In this document: positions 37,529 through 45,337 of the stretch, one piece after another
Layout of the letters: each line of letters begins with the position of its first letter
Position numbering within the stretch: the first letter of the stretch is position 1
Assembly: GCF_014645355.1 (NCBI RefSeq)
Contig: NZ_BMLS01000002.1
Location: 310,001-374,000 of the forward strand
DNA length: 64,000 bases
Direction of reading: 5' to 3'
DNA from: Bowmanella pacifica
GTDB lineage: Bacteria > Pseudomonadota > Gammaproteobacteria > Enterobacterales > Alteromonadaceae
Notes under the pieces: generated by a model
Told to the model about the DNA's origin: nothing
The model's input: the letters and a program-made list of their open reading frames with translations, nothing else
Databases searched by the model: none
Made by a program: the position numbers and the translations under genes

Positions 37529-37562
37529 AGGTTAACCGGGCTGAGTGACACTTTTGTTACAA
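37529..37562 (-). promoter_or_regulatory. PhoB-type promoter of the lipoprotein/receptor operon
   Basis: Reverse strand: TTGTAAC-AAAA-GTGTCAC (37562-37545), two half-sites at an 11-bp period (13 of 18 matches to the E. coli Pho-box consensus), then exactly 10 nt and TAACCT (37534-37529) as -10. Same architecture as the TonB2 promoter at 33.0 kb. Confidence 0.68.
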
Positions 37563-37722
37563 CACCACACTGTCACAAAAGTTTCATGGAACTTTTTAAT
37601 CGCCCAAAGAATGGGCTATTTTGTTATTTTTCAAGCAACTGCGGAACATATCCGGGCAATAAGCCGCTCCCTGATGCTGGTAACGGCTTGAACTGCACCG
37701 GTTTTATAACTACGCCGACTAT

Positions 37723-38334
37723 TTAGCCCGTCTGACAGGCTAAGCGCAGCGCAGATCCTCCCTGTGATAACTTGCGGCGGTGGACATCTGTGTGACGCGC
37801 CTGTTTTAATGCCCTGCCCCACCAATTAAGTTGCTCCAGCATTTTTATCAAGGTCCGACGCGGACGTTCCTGCTCACGCAACGTGCCCTGTGCATCAAAC
37901 TGCTCCCAGGCGTTAATAAAACTCACCGAGTCGCGCACGCTGGCACTTTGCAATTCAACGAATATCTGTCGCAGTTGCTCAACCGCCCGCAGACCACCGG
38001 ATATGCCGCCATAGCTGACAAAGCCTACCGGCTTGGTATGCCATTCGGTATTCACTGCATCAATAAGCTGTTTCAAGGGTGCAGGAAAACTATGATTGTA
38101 TTCCGGCGTAACCACAATAAAGGCATCAGCAGCCCCAAGCTCAGTGCGAATGCCTTTCATCACCAGCTCAAAAAAGTCATCCGTCTGCCCTTCCAGATCT
38201 TTGGGGTCGATAAGGCTTAGGGCAAACTCGTTGAAGGTCGCCAGCTCCGCCATCAGCCACTGGGTCACACTTTCACACAGGCGCCCTTCACGGGTACTTC
38301 CCATAATCACAGCAATATTTAACTTTTCAGACAT
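37723..38334 (-). CDS. NADPH-dependent FMN reductase family protein
   Basis: 203 residues. The flavodoxin-like fold shows IAVIMGSTREGRLCESV (FMN phosphate loop), DAFIVVTPEYNHSFPAPLKQLIDAV and KPVGFVSYGGISGGLRAVEQLRQI, the standard signature of chromate/quinone/FMN reductases. The C-terminal ~45 residues are rich in Arg/His. Divergent from soxR with a SoxR box in the 127-bp gap positioned to drive this gene, so it probably serves in the response to redox-cycling compounds. Confidence 0.9.
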   Translation of the reverse strand: MSEKLNIAVIMGSTREGRLCESVTQWLMAELATFNEFALSLIDPKDLEGQTDDFFELVMKGIRTELGAADAFIVVTPEYNHSFPAPLKQLIDAVNTEWHTKPVGFVSYGGISGGLRAVEQLRQIFVELQSASVRDSVSFINAWEQFDAQGTLREQERPRRTLIKMLEQLNWWGRALKQARHTDVHRRKLSQGGSALRLACQTG

Positions 38335-38427
38335 ACCACTCTCCTTGAGTTGCTATATAAATGACGCTTTCGCAAAACTCGGACTACAGCTCTTAATCAC
38401 AGGTTTACTTCACGAACGATGTCACCT

Positions 38428-38458
38428 AGGCTAAAACCTCAAGCAAGGTTAAGGTCAA
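38428..38458 (-). promoter_or_regulatory. SoxR box and promoter of the FMN reductase gene
   Basis: Reverse strand: TTGACC (38458-38453), 19-nt spacer, TAGCCT (38433-38428). The dyad CCTTAACCTTGCTTGAGG (38454-38437) lies across the spacer in the same register as in E. coli soxS (CCTCAAGTTAACTTGAGG with a 19-nt spacer). MerR-family activators need exactly such overlong spacers. Confidence 0.78.
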
Positions 38459-38461
38459 GCA

Positions 38462-38938
38462 ATGAATGAAAAAATAATGCACGCCACATCAACACCCTGT
38501 GGCAAGCACACAACACTCAGTGTTGGACAGGTCGCCAAACGCAGCGGTATTGCGGTATCGGCTGTACATTTTTATGAGCAAAAAGGCCTGATTCAAAGTC
38601 GTCGCAATGCAGGTAATCAGCGCCGTTATCACAGAGATGTACTAAGACGCATCGCCGTTATCAAAACCGCTCAGCAAGTTGGGGTACCTTTGGCAGAGAT
38701 CGCTCACGCCCTGTCGTCACTACCCGACAACAAAGCGCCGACTATAGATGACTGGGGCAGGATGTCTAAGGTCTGGCTGGACGATCTCAACCACAGAATC
38801 AACACGCTCATCGCCTTGCGCGATAACCTCAATAATTGCATTGGCTGCGGCTGCCTGTCACTGCAGCATTGTTGGCTTAGGAATCCCGGCGACGCCCTTT
38901 CAAAACAGGGCTCAGGGGCCAGATTGATAGATTCTTAG
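38462..38938 (+). CDS. soxR: Redox-sensitive MerR-family activator SoxR
   Basis: 158 residues. Winged helix-turn-helix at ~19-60 (LSVGQVAKRSGIAVSAVHFYEQKGLI, NQRRYHRDVLRRIAVIKTAQ), dimerisation helix, then the [2Fe-2S] cluster motif C126-x2-C129-x-C131-x5-C137 (CIGCGCLSLQHC), diagnostic for SoxR. It has a ~15-residue N-terminal extension. Oxidation of the cluster by redox-active compounds activates transcription. The only SoxR box found in the window lies between it and the FMN reductase gene. Confidence 0.96.
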   Translation: MNEKIMHATSTPCGKHTTLSVGQVAKRSGIAVSAVHFYEQKGLIQSRRNAGNQRRYHRDVLRRIAVIKTAQQVGVPLAEIAHALSSLPDNKAPTIDDWGRMSKVWLDDLNHRINTLIALRDNLNNCIGCGCLSLQHCWLRNPGDALSKQGSGARLIDS

Positions 38939-39127
38939 CAAGCCTGACCTGCCACCAAACCGGTCTTTTTTACCCGCTATTTTTTAGCCTTCTGCAACGA
39001 CAAGAAGCCTCTGATTATGTATTTATTGGCTCGATGATTTACACACTGGCACAGTTTTGGCATTGGTCATATTGCGACTCATTGGCTGGCAAGCAAAAGG
39101 AGCGTCAGCCATAACAACGGAGGCTTT

Positions 39128-39304
39128 ATGTTAGGCTGGGCGTTAACTTTTTTGATTATCGCAATTATCGCTGCACTGTTGGGCTTCGGCGGTATAGCCG
39201 GCGCGGCAACAGGTATCGCGAAAATCATTTTTTTCGTATTTATCGTCTTAATGTTGATATCGCTGCTGGCCAATGCATTAAGAGGTAAGAGACCCAAACT
39301 GTAA
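39128..39304 (+). CDS. DUF1328 small membrane protein
   Basis: 58 residues, ATG 39128 preceded by AACGGAGG with ideal spacing. Two hydrophobic segments: [21 protein letters not shown] and [16 protein letters not shown], joined by GAATGIAKI, and a basic tail RGKRPKL; this is the YtjA/DUF1328 pattern. Inner-membrane protein of unknown role, often induced by envelope or osmotic stress. Followed 28 bp later by a small lipoprotein gene, possibly in one operon. Confidence 0.88.
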   Translation: MLGWALTFLIIAIIAALLGFGGIAGAATGIAKIIFFVFIVLMLISLLANALRGKRPKL

Positions 39305-39332
39305 TTTCGGCTTAATTAACGGAGTAAACATC

Positions 39333-39641
39333 ATGAACAATAAAACATTCGCACTGGCCCTGTTAGTGGGCACCCTGGGATTAACGGCCTGTGATAACGG
39401 CGGTAAAGCCGAGCAAGCCGGAGAACGAATTGACGAGACGGTTGAGCAGACCGGCGAAAAACTGGATGACGCCGTTCAACAAGCCAAGGACAAAATGCAA
39501 AGCGCCAAGGACGAACTTGAGGATGTTGCCAGCAAAACCGGTGAGAAACTGGAAGATGCGGCTGAGTCCAGTGCAGATAAGCTAAAGGAACTATGCGAGA
39601 AGGCCAAAGATAAGGCCGAGTTTAAAGATAAAGATTGCTAA
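39333..39641 (+). CDS. Small helical (LEA/YtxH-like) lipoprotein
   Basis: 102 residues with lipobox LTAC (Cys20). The mature part is a single amphipathic, highly charged helix with an ~11-residue periodicity (GERIDETVEQTGEKLDDAVQQ; SKTGEKLEDAAESSADKL), like late-embryogenesis-abundant or apolipoprotein-type repeats; it ends KDKDC. Likely a periplasmic, membrane-attached stress protein. A strong terminator follows immediately. Confidence 0.82.
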   Translation: MNNKTFALALLVGTLGLTACDNGGKAEQAGERIDETVEQTGEKLDDAVQQAKDKMQSAKDELEDVASKTGEKLEDAAESSADKLKELCEKAKDKAEFKDKDC

Positions 39642-39648
39642 TAATATC

Positions 39649-39670
39649 GGGGGGCTTAGCCCCCTTTTTA
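39649..39670 (+). terminator. Terminator of the small lipoprotein gene
   Basis: GGGGGCT/AGCCCCC hairpin directly after the stop codon, followed by TTTTTATA. Confidence 0.88.
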
Positions 39671-39729
39671 TAGCTTGTAGCCAGTACATATAGTGCTGGT
39701 TGTCGTCATTCTGCACGCAGGGAGGGCGA

Positions 39730-41346
39730 ATGCCAGTTGCGATCTATTACTTAAGTGGCAGCCTGGCTGTCTTCATCTTACTGTTACTCTCACCTTGGGC
39801 CTCACTCAGTGTGCTGCTTGCCTGGACAGGGCTGTCCCTATTCGCTGTAGGTCTGGCTTACCTGTTTAATTACCCTTCACTATTTAGAAAGCGCCCTGAC
39901 GGCGCAATCCCACTTGTCATACGCTGGCTGTTTATCCCCTTCTTACTTGGGGCGGGTCTATATAATCGCTGGGCACGTAAACGCGACAGGGTTCCACCTA
40001 TTCAACAAGTGACCGAGCAGTTATTTCTGGGTGCCAGACTGTCTTCCAGTGATGTGGAATTTATTAGAACCCAAGGAATATGTGCAGTACTGGATGTGAC
40101 AGCGGAATTCAACGGGTTGAACTGGGCTGTGGAAGAACAAGATATTCACTATCTGAATGTACCTGTACTGGATCATAGTGCCCCCGATGCGGCGCAATTA
40201 AACCTGGCAATAAACTGGCTGCATAAGCAACATCGCCAGGGTCATAAAGTGCTAGTGCATTGTGCCCTGGGCAGAGGCCGTTCGGTGCTGGTAAGCGCAG
40301 CTTACTTATTGGCAACGCAACCCAAAAGCTCTGCAGAGGAAGTACTTGAAGGTATTCGCGCCATTCGCCAGACCGCCCGATTGAATCGTTGGCAATTCAA
40401 ACAGTTAGCCTTTCTCCATCAGGAAGGCCGACTTGGCTTATCGGTCGAAACTTGGCTTATCGCCAATCCCGCTGCTGGCGGGGGAAAATGGCAACAATGT
40501 AGAGAACAAATAGAGCAGCAGTTAGCCCCTAGGTTTAACCTGACAATTAAGCAAACCACAGTTCAGCAAGATGGCTATGCTCTGGCCAGGCAGGCTGTCA
40601 ATGCAGGCGCTGAGCTGGTTATAGCCTGTGGTGGCGACGGCACTATAACAGAAGTCGCGTCGGCTTTGGTCAATACCCAGATACAGTTGGGTATTATCCC
40701 ATTGGGAACGGCCAATGCACTGAGCTACGCCCTATGCGGCATCAGGAGCAAAGTACTGCCCATAGACACGGCCTGTCAGGCTATTCTGGATGGAGAGGTA
40801 CGTGCTATCGATACTGCCCGCTGTAATGGCAAGTTAATGTTGTTGCTGGCCGCCCTGGGGTTCGAGCAACAAATGATAGAAGCCGCTGACCGGCAAGAAA
40901 AGAACGCGCTGGGTCAGATGGCTTATTTACTTGGCTTGTGGCGAGCCATCGAACGCAATCACTGCCTAGAACTCCATATTCAGTTTGATGATGAACCTGT
41001 ACAAAAACTACAAACCCACAGCCTGGTTATCGCCAATGCGGCACCGCTGACCACCTTGCTCGCCCAAGGGGATGGCGAGCCAGACTTAGCAGATGGGCAA
41101 CTGGATGTTACTTGGTTATCCCCCAGTGAGAATTCGACCCAACATTTGTTCAGCCTTACTGAGCTTGCCACGGCAGGCATTAGTCCAACCAGTGAAAACA
41201 TCCATCATCGCCAGGCCAGGCGTGTTCGTATTCAGGCCGCCGATGCCAAACACTATGTGATAGACGGCGAAGTCTTTGATGATCTTCCTGTGGATATCCA
41301 GATTTATCCCGCTTCGCTGTATGTGCGAGCGCCAATCATTAAGTAG
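39730..41346 (+). CDS. Dual-specificity phosphatase fused to diacylglycerol kinase
   Basis: 538 residues from ATG 39730 (GGGAGG 4-5 nt upstream). Residues ~1-80 hold two or three membrane helices, ~90-230 a dual-specificity phosphatase with the P-loop VHCALGRGRS (catalytic Cys178, Arg184), and ~240-538 a lipid-kinase domain: LIANPAAGGGK, the nucleotide loop ACGGDGTITEVASAL, and GIIPLGTANALSYAL. Both activities act on phospho-compounds, which suggests turnover of phosphatidic acid/diacylglycerol or of a phosphatidylglycerophosphate-like substrate at the inner membrane. Monocistronic. Confidence 0.88.
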   Translation: MPVAIYYLSGSLAVFILLLLSPWASLSVLLAWTGLSLFAVGLAYLFNYPSLFRKRPDGAIPLVIRWLFIPFLLGAGLYNRWARKRDRVPPIQQVTEQLFLGARLSSSDVEFIRTQGICAVLDVTAEFNGLNWAVEEQDIHYLNVPVLDHSAPDAAQLNLAINWLHKQHRQGHKVLVHCALGRGRSVLVSAAYLLATQPKSSAEEVLEGIRAIRQTARLNRWQFKQLAFLHQEGRLGLSVETWLIANPAAGGGKWQQCREQIEQQLAPRFNLTIKQTTVQQDGYALARQAVNAGAELVIACGGDGTITEVASALVNTQIQLGIIPLGTANALSYALCGIRSKVLPIDTACQAILDGEVRAIDTARCNGKLMLLLAALGFEQQMIEAADRQEKNALGQMAYLLGLWRAIERNHCLELHIQFDDEPVQKLQTHSLVIANAAPLTTLLAQGDGEPDLADGQLDVTWLSPSENSTQHLFSLTELATAGISPTSENIHHRQARRVRIQAADAKHYVIDGEVFDDLPVDIQIYPASLYVRAPIIK

Positions 41347-41667
41347 TCTGTCCCCTCCCCTTTCAGGGCTGTTGACCGCTGTCGGGCTGAGGGGACAATA
41401 GCGCCACAGCGCTTAAAGTCACCTAAACGGGCTCTGTTAGCCTGGCTACCACCCGCGTCAACATAGGCTTTGCCCCAAAACAGCGGCCATTCTTGTCAAG
41501 AACGTCCTTTCAGGAAAACTGTCAGAAAAATATTGAAAACTGTCTCCTCAAAACGACATACGCAGAACACAATGGATTATTTAGCCTTTATTTTCAACAA
41601 GTTAAAAGTTGGCATCATCTTCGCTACAGGAAAAGTGAGTTTAATGACAATGTCAAAGGAGACGATG
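41347..41667. other. 321-bp gap between the phosphatase-kinase gene and the BON gene
   Basis: Starts with a stem TGTCCCCTC (41349-41357)/GAGGGGACA (41389-41397) with a 31-nt loop, perhaps the end of the preceding transcript. Further on GAAAACTGTC occurs twice 21 bp apart (41515-41545 region). No gene with a ribosome site was found other than BON. Confidence 0.5.
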
Positions 41668-42210
41668 ATGAAACTCACAGCAACCCTGATGACTCTGACA
41701 CTGATTGCGGCCCCAGTCGCCATGGCAGGTGAGAATAACTGGGAAAAAGATGCCAAGGATGCCTGGATCGATGGCAAGGCAGAAACCACTTTGCTGCTTA
41801 ACACCAATTTGAATTCATTCGACATCAATACTGATGTGAAAGATGGTGAGGTTACACTGACCGGTAAAGTGAGCAGTGAAGTAGACAAATCTCTGGCTGG
41901 CGAGTTGATTGAAAGCCTGGACGGTGTGCATAAGGTTCACAACAAACTAGAAGTGCTCGACAGCGAGAGTCCAAATCAAATGGTGCAGACACTGACAGAC
42001 TCCAAAGTCGTCGCAGTGGTCAAAACCCGCTTACTGATTGAATCAGAAGTGACCGGCAGTAACATTGATGTCGATGCCAAAGAGGGTGTGGTCACACTAC
42101 AGGGCGAAGTTGCCAACGATGCAGAGCGTGATCTGGCCATTGCCATTGCCAAAAACACAGCAGATGTCACAAAAGTCGTGGATAAACTGGAAGTAGTAGA
42201 AAAATCTTAA
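41668..42210 (+). CDS. Periplasmic BON-domain protein (OsmY-like)
   Basis: 180 residues from the second ATG (41668) of an ATGATG pair, giving 6-nt spacing to AAAGGAG. Signal peptide LMTLTLIAAPVAMA, then two BON domains: TTLLLNTNLNSFDINTDVKDGEVTLTGKV and KTRLLIESEVTGSNIDVDAKEGVVTLQGEV. OsmY-type proteins bind lipid surfaces in the periplasm and protect against osmotic or envelope stress. Ends shortly before a hairpin with a TTCG loop. Confidence 0.9.
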   Translation: MKLTATLMTLTLIAAPVAMAGENNWEKDAKDAWIDGKAETTLLLNTNLNSFDINTDVKDGEVTLTGKVSSEVDKSLAGELIESLDGVHKVHNKLEVLDSESPNQMVQTLTDSKVVAVVKTRLLIESEVTGSNIDVDAKEGVVTLQGEVANDAERDLAIAIAKNTADVTKVVDKLEVVEKS

Positions 42211-42218
42211 TCACTTTT

Positions 42219-42240
42219 AGCCCACCCTTCGGGGTGGGCT
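42219..42240 (+). terminator. Terminator of the BON gene
   Basis: AGCCCACCC (42219-42227) and GGGTGGGCT (42232-42240) with a TTCG tetraloop, 8 bp past the stop. The following T-run is weak (TATATGTT). Confidence 0.7.
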
Positions 42241-42335
42241 TATATGTTCGTCGCTCAACCGCCACAATCTCCCCCGCCTCGCCCTCTAAAGGTCTAAAGT
42301 TGTAGTGAGCTTGCCGGCATTTCTGAAGATATATC

Positions 42336-43022
42336 ATGACAGAAAGACAAAAAACCGCCCTGATTACCGGAGCCAACCGCGGACTGGGATTTTTCATCGC
42401 TAAAGGGTTAGCCGAACAGGGCAACATTCGGGTGCTTGCTGCAGCCCGCAATGAAACAGATGCAGAAACAGCGGCCCGAGCCATAGGCCATGGTGCTGTT
42501 GGCGTTGAGCTGAACCTGTTAGACAGACCGGAGTTGAGAGCTCAGGCCATAGCCCAGGTATTGGGCCCTATTGATATTCTGATAAACAATGCAGGCATCC
42601 TGCTTCCAGCGAACGCGCTGGATTGTCAGCGCGCTGAGCTGGAGCAATCATTACAGGTCAATGCCATTGCGCCATTTCTACTTATGCAGATTTTAGGAAG
42701 TCAAATGCAGCAACGCGGCTGGGGACGCATTGTTAACCTAACATCCGGCTGGGGCACCTTCTACGATGGCTTCAAAGGCCCGACAGCGTATTCGGTCAGC
42801 AAGGCTACCCTTAATGCCATGACTGTTAATATGGCCCGCGTGTTAGGGGATAAGGTGAAGGTCAATGCAGCCTGTCCAGGCTGGGTCAGAACGGATATGG
42901 GAGGTCCAGAAGCACCGCTTTCCGCTGAGCAAGGTGCCGATACCCCCATCTGGCTGGCGACCCTGCCTGATGAGGGGCCAACAGGTGGTTTGTTCCGTCA
43001 CCGTCAGCCTTTGCAGTGGTGA
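42336..43022 (+). CDS. SDR-family oxidoreductase
   Basis: 228 residues, classical SDR: TGANRGLGFFIA at 10-21 (cofactor loop), NNAGILLPA, then the catalytic Ser in LTSGWGTF and YSVSK (Tyr-x-x-x-Lys). PGWVRTDMGGPEA is the conserved segment after the active site. No cofactor-specific acid can be assigned with confidence. Convergent with the acyltransferase gene, 6 bp apart. Substrate unknown. Confidence 0.92.
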   Translation: MTERQKTALITGANRGLGFFIAKGLAEQGNIRVLAAARNETDAETAARAIGHGAVGVELNLLDRPELRAQAIAQVLGPIDILINNAGILLPANALDCQRAELEQSLQVNAIAPFLLMQILGSQMQQRGWGRIVNLTSGWGTFYDGFKGPTAYSVSKATLNAMTVNMARVLGDKVKVNAACPGWVRTDMGGPEAPLSAEQGADTPIWLATLPDEGPTGGLFRHRQPLQW

Positions 43023-43028
43023 ATACGC

Positions 43029-43871
43029 TCATGTGCGCCAGCGATTAAACGACCAATACCACTGCTCAGGGTAGCGCAAGATGATCCGCTCAAATCTGTC
43101 ATATAAAAGCTGAATCGCCTCTGTATAGGCTTGTTTAGTCCTCGCAACCGGCTCTGTCATAAAAGACTCAATGTAAACCTGATAGCGACCGTTATCGCCA
43201 ATACAGCCGTAGGCAAGCAACATCGGCGTACCGGCAAAGGCGCTCAGCATGGCAGGGCCAGCAGGTGCGGTAGTCTGGCGCCCGAAGAAATTGACGTTCA
43301 CATCTCTGGCAAATAAATCCGCATGCAAAGACACTACCGCACCTTGTTGTATATGCTGCAGTAAACGCACAAAAGCGCCATCTTGTTTCTTCTCCACATA
43401 GTCTATCCCTGCTCGCTGGTATGGATTATGTGCGGAGGGAATAAAGGCCGGCATATGTGTGAGGGTAACCGAGCGACCGGTTAGGCGTTGTAGAGCCAAC
43501 GGCACCAACTCATAACAACAAGTATGTAAAGTTGCTACGCACAGCCCCCGACCTCCGTTAAGTTGTTGACGCACTGACTCGTCGCAGTAGATCTCTATCT
43601 CAAGGTTATTCAGATCCAGACAGTCCAATAAGCCGCGGATTATTGTTGCATAAGAGCGAAAACAAAGACGCTTCACCTGCTCACTACTCAAATTTGGCAA
43701 AGCCTTATTTACATTGCCAGCCGCCCGGGTCCGGGTACGTCTTGCCATAGCAAGAATCAAACGTGCTAAACCACCTGCCAGATAGGGGCGAGTGCGACGC
43801 GGTAAGCAGGTCAAAAATCGCAGCAGAAAAACCACCAAATGCTGCTGTATGCTGATTCGCCCATCACGCAT
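43029..43871 (-). CDS. LpxL/LpxM-like acyltransferase
   Basis: 280 residues. The HX4E active-site motif is ATLHTCCYELVPL (His at ~115), and the region AGIDYVEKKQDG, SLHADLFARDVNVNFFGRQTTAPAG corresponds to the downstream conserved loop of lauroyl/myristoyl acyltransferases. An N-terminal hydrophobic part (LVVFLLRFLTCLPRR) anchors it to the inner membrane. Its start overlaps the ACP gene by 8 bp, so the donor is probably acyl-ACP. Such pairs occur in exosortase and aryl-polyene clusters; no further cluster gene is present here. Confidence 0.85.
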   Translation of the reverse strand: MRDGRISIQQHLVVFLLRFLTCLPRRTRPYLAGGLARLILAMARRTRTRAAGNVNKALPNLSSEQVKRLCFRSYATIIRGLLDCLDLNNLEIEIYCDESVRQQLNGGRGLCVATLHTCCYELVPLALQRLTGRSVTLTHMPAFIPSAHNPYQRAGIDYVEKKQDGAFVRLLQHIQQGAVVSLHADLFARDVNVNFFGRQTTAPAGPAMLSAFAGTPMLLAYGCIGDNGRYQVYIESFMTEPVARTKQAYTEAIQLLYDRFERIILRYPEQWYWSFNRWRT

Positions 43872-44112
43872 TAGCCTTGGCCTTTTTAATAAAGTCGGTG
43901 AGTGTTGCTACAGAATAAAAGGTCTCACTATCAAACCCAGCGTCCTGAACCTCCAAGCTGAAGCTCTGGCTGACTTCCGTCAACAGTAGCATCAAGGCCA
44001 TAGAATCAAAATCGGGCATTTCTCCCAGCAATCGCGTATCGGCGTTAAAGTCTGTCGCCGGTCGACTGAGTACATTACTCAGTAATTCAGTTAGTTTAGT
44101 TTGAATATCCAT
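43864..44112 (-). CDS. Acyl carrier protein
   Basis: 82 residues. The phosphopantetheine attachment serine lies in DFDSMALMLLL at residues ~35-37 (Ser37), the usual D-S-M/L context. Acidic overall, four-helix pattern. AGGAGC precedes the ATG. Coupled to the acyltransferase downstream; not the fatty-acid-synthase acpP, which sits with fab genes elsewhere. Confidence 0.9.
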   Translation of the reverse strand: MDIQTKLTELLSNVLSRPATDFNADTRLLGEMPDFDSMALMLLLTEVSQSFSLEVQDAGFDSETFYSVATLTDFIKKAKANA

Positions 44113-44294
44113 ACATGCTCCTACTCGTATTGAAGAGCACTATACATCCCGTATCGGACACAATTCCGTGAGCAAATTGTTGATAGCTGTAGGCAAGTGT
44201 ATGGAACTGTTTGAGGCTAAACAGGCATAGCGAACGGCAAAACGTTCGCTTTGGCTTAATGGTAAAGGGGGCAAATCAGGTGAAGTAAAAGACG

Positions 44295-44651
44295 TTAACT
44301 TACTGAAAATTGCTGAATAAGTACTGTCATAGCCGCCCCTTGCAATGAAGGGTGAGGAACAGACATATCCTGATCTTCCACTATATGCAACGCGCTGGGT
44401 CTGATACCAAAACTGATCAGCTCGCGCTTCACCGCTTCAGCACGGGATAAGGCAAGACTATCAGGCAATGCTGCACCAACACAGTGGTCACGGTAGCCAT
44501 AAATCATAGCCAGTGAGCGGGGATTTTGCTTGATCAGCTCCGCTTGCTGAAACAGTTTATCAAGCTCAGTTACGGGTATCTTGGCGCTCCCACTAGGAAA
44601 ACCAACTAACAATTCCTTTAGTGCCTGACGTTGAACATGAAAATTAGTCAT
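44295..44651 (-). CDS. OmpA-C-terminal-like domain protein without signal peptide
   Basis: 118 residues from ATG 44651 (GGAGGG 4 nt upstream). The sequence VGFPSGSAKIPVTELDKLFQQAELIKQNPRSLAMIYGY and LALSRAEAVKRELISFGIRPSAL matches the peptidoglycan-binding OmpA fold in order and spacing, but the key Asp/Arg pair is partly changed (GYRDHCVG; RAEAVK retained) and no signal peptide is present at any start. Possibly a truncated or decaying gene, or a protein with a cytoplasmic role. Independent transcript between the ACP and EF-hand genes. Confidence 0.6.
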   Translation of the reverse strand: MTNFHVQRQALKELLVGFPSGSAKIPVTELDKLFQQAELIKQNPRSLAMIYGYRDHCVGAALPDSLALSRAEAVKRELISFGIRPSALHIVEDQDMSVPHPSLQGAAMTVLIQQFSVS

Positions 44652-44748
44652 CAGTCCCTCCAGCATATGGATATGGGGAAAAGCTATCCCTGCAAGGGAA
44701 ATGGCGCGCCCGTCCATGTGGCGCACCCAGGTTGAGAAAAGTTAAGGC

Positions 44749-44973
44749 TTAGTTGCCTTGAAAGCTGTCAAATTCAGCGCGGGTGATTTGACCGTCGCTG
44801 TCGGCATCCATCTGCTCGAATACCGCAGCCAAGCGGCTATCGACGGACGCTTCTTCCTTAGTCAACGCACCATTACCATCCTGATCCAGTGTGGTAAACA
44901 GATCGCTGGCAGACTCAGTAGCATACGCACCCATAGCGGGCAGAAAAAACAGAACAAATGCGAACTTTTTCAT
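44749..44973 (-). CDS. EF-hand periplasmic protein, paralogue 3 of 3
   Basis: 74 residues, ATG 44973 with GGAG. Signal peptide MKKFAFVLFFLPAMGAYA, then two canonical EF loops: DQDGNGALTKEE and DADSDGQITRAE, both with calcium ligands at positions 1, 3, 5 and 12. One of three adjacent paralogues, about three-quarters identical to the middle copy (57 of 74 residues by hand count). Role unknown: calcium buffering or signalling in the envelope. Confidence 0.9.
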   Translation of the reverse strand: MKKFAFVLFFLPAMGAYATESASDLFTTLDQDGNGALTKEEASVDSRLAAVFEQMDADSDGQITRAEFDSFQGN

Positions 44974-45040
44974 AATATTCTCCATCAATTTGGTTGTTGA
45001 CCGGCCCGTTTGGTTACGCGAGCCGGTGACCACTTAAGGC

Positions 45041-45265
45041 TTAGTTACCCAGATATTTATCAAATTCGGCGCGAGAAATTTGACCATCGGCGTCGATATC
45101 GATTTGATCGAATACTGCCGCTAGGCTGCTTTCTGCAGAGGCTTCTTCTTTACTCAAGGCACCGTTACCATCCTGATCCAACGTACTAAACAGATCGCTG
45201 TCAGCATTAGCGGCATATGCGCCCATAGCGGGCAGGAAAAACAAAACAAATGCGAACTTTTTCAT
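45041..45265 (-). CDS. EF-hand periplasmic protein, paralogue 2 of 3
   Basis: 74 residues from the second ATG of an ATGATG pair (45265, 6 nt after AAAGGAG). Same signal peptide as its neighbours and two EF loops, DQDGNGALSKEE and DIDADGQISRAE. It lies 75 bp upstream of copy 3 and 72 bp downstream of copy 1, each with its own ribosome site, so an operon of three is plausible. Confidence 0.9.
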   Translation of the reverse strand: MKKFAFVLFFLPAMGAYAANADSDLFSTLDQDGNGALSKEEASAESSLAAVFDQIDIDADGQISRAEFDKYLGN

Positions 45266-45337
45266 CATAGTCTCCTTTGATATTGAAATAGCCCGGCCTG
45301 TCATTCAGCGCGGCAAACCGGGCAGCAACCTTGATCC

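Noticed and set aside
37602..37635. Terminator-like hairpin GCCCA/TGGGC with T-rich tail on the forward strand
   Set aside because: No forward-strand gene precedes it, and on the reverse strand it has no T-run, so it was not listed as a terminator.
41515..41546. CTGTCAG-AAAA-ATATTGA as a further Pho box upstream of the BON gene
   Set aside because: The second half-site is poor and no -10 hexamer follows at 10 nt, unlike the four accepted elements.
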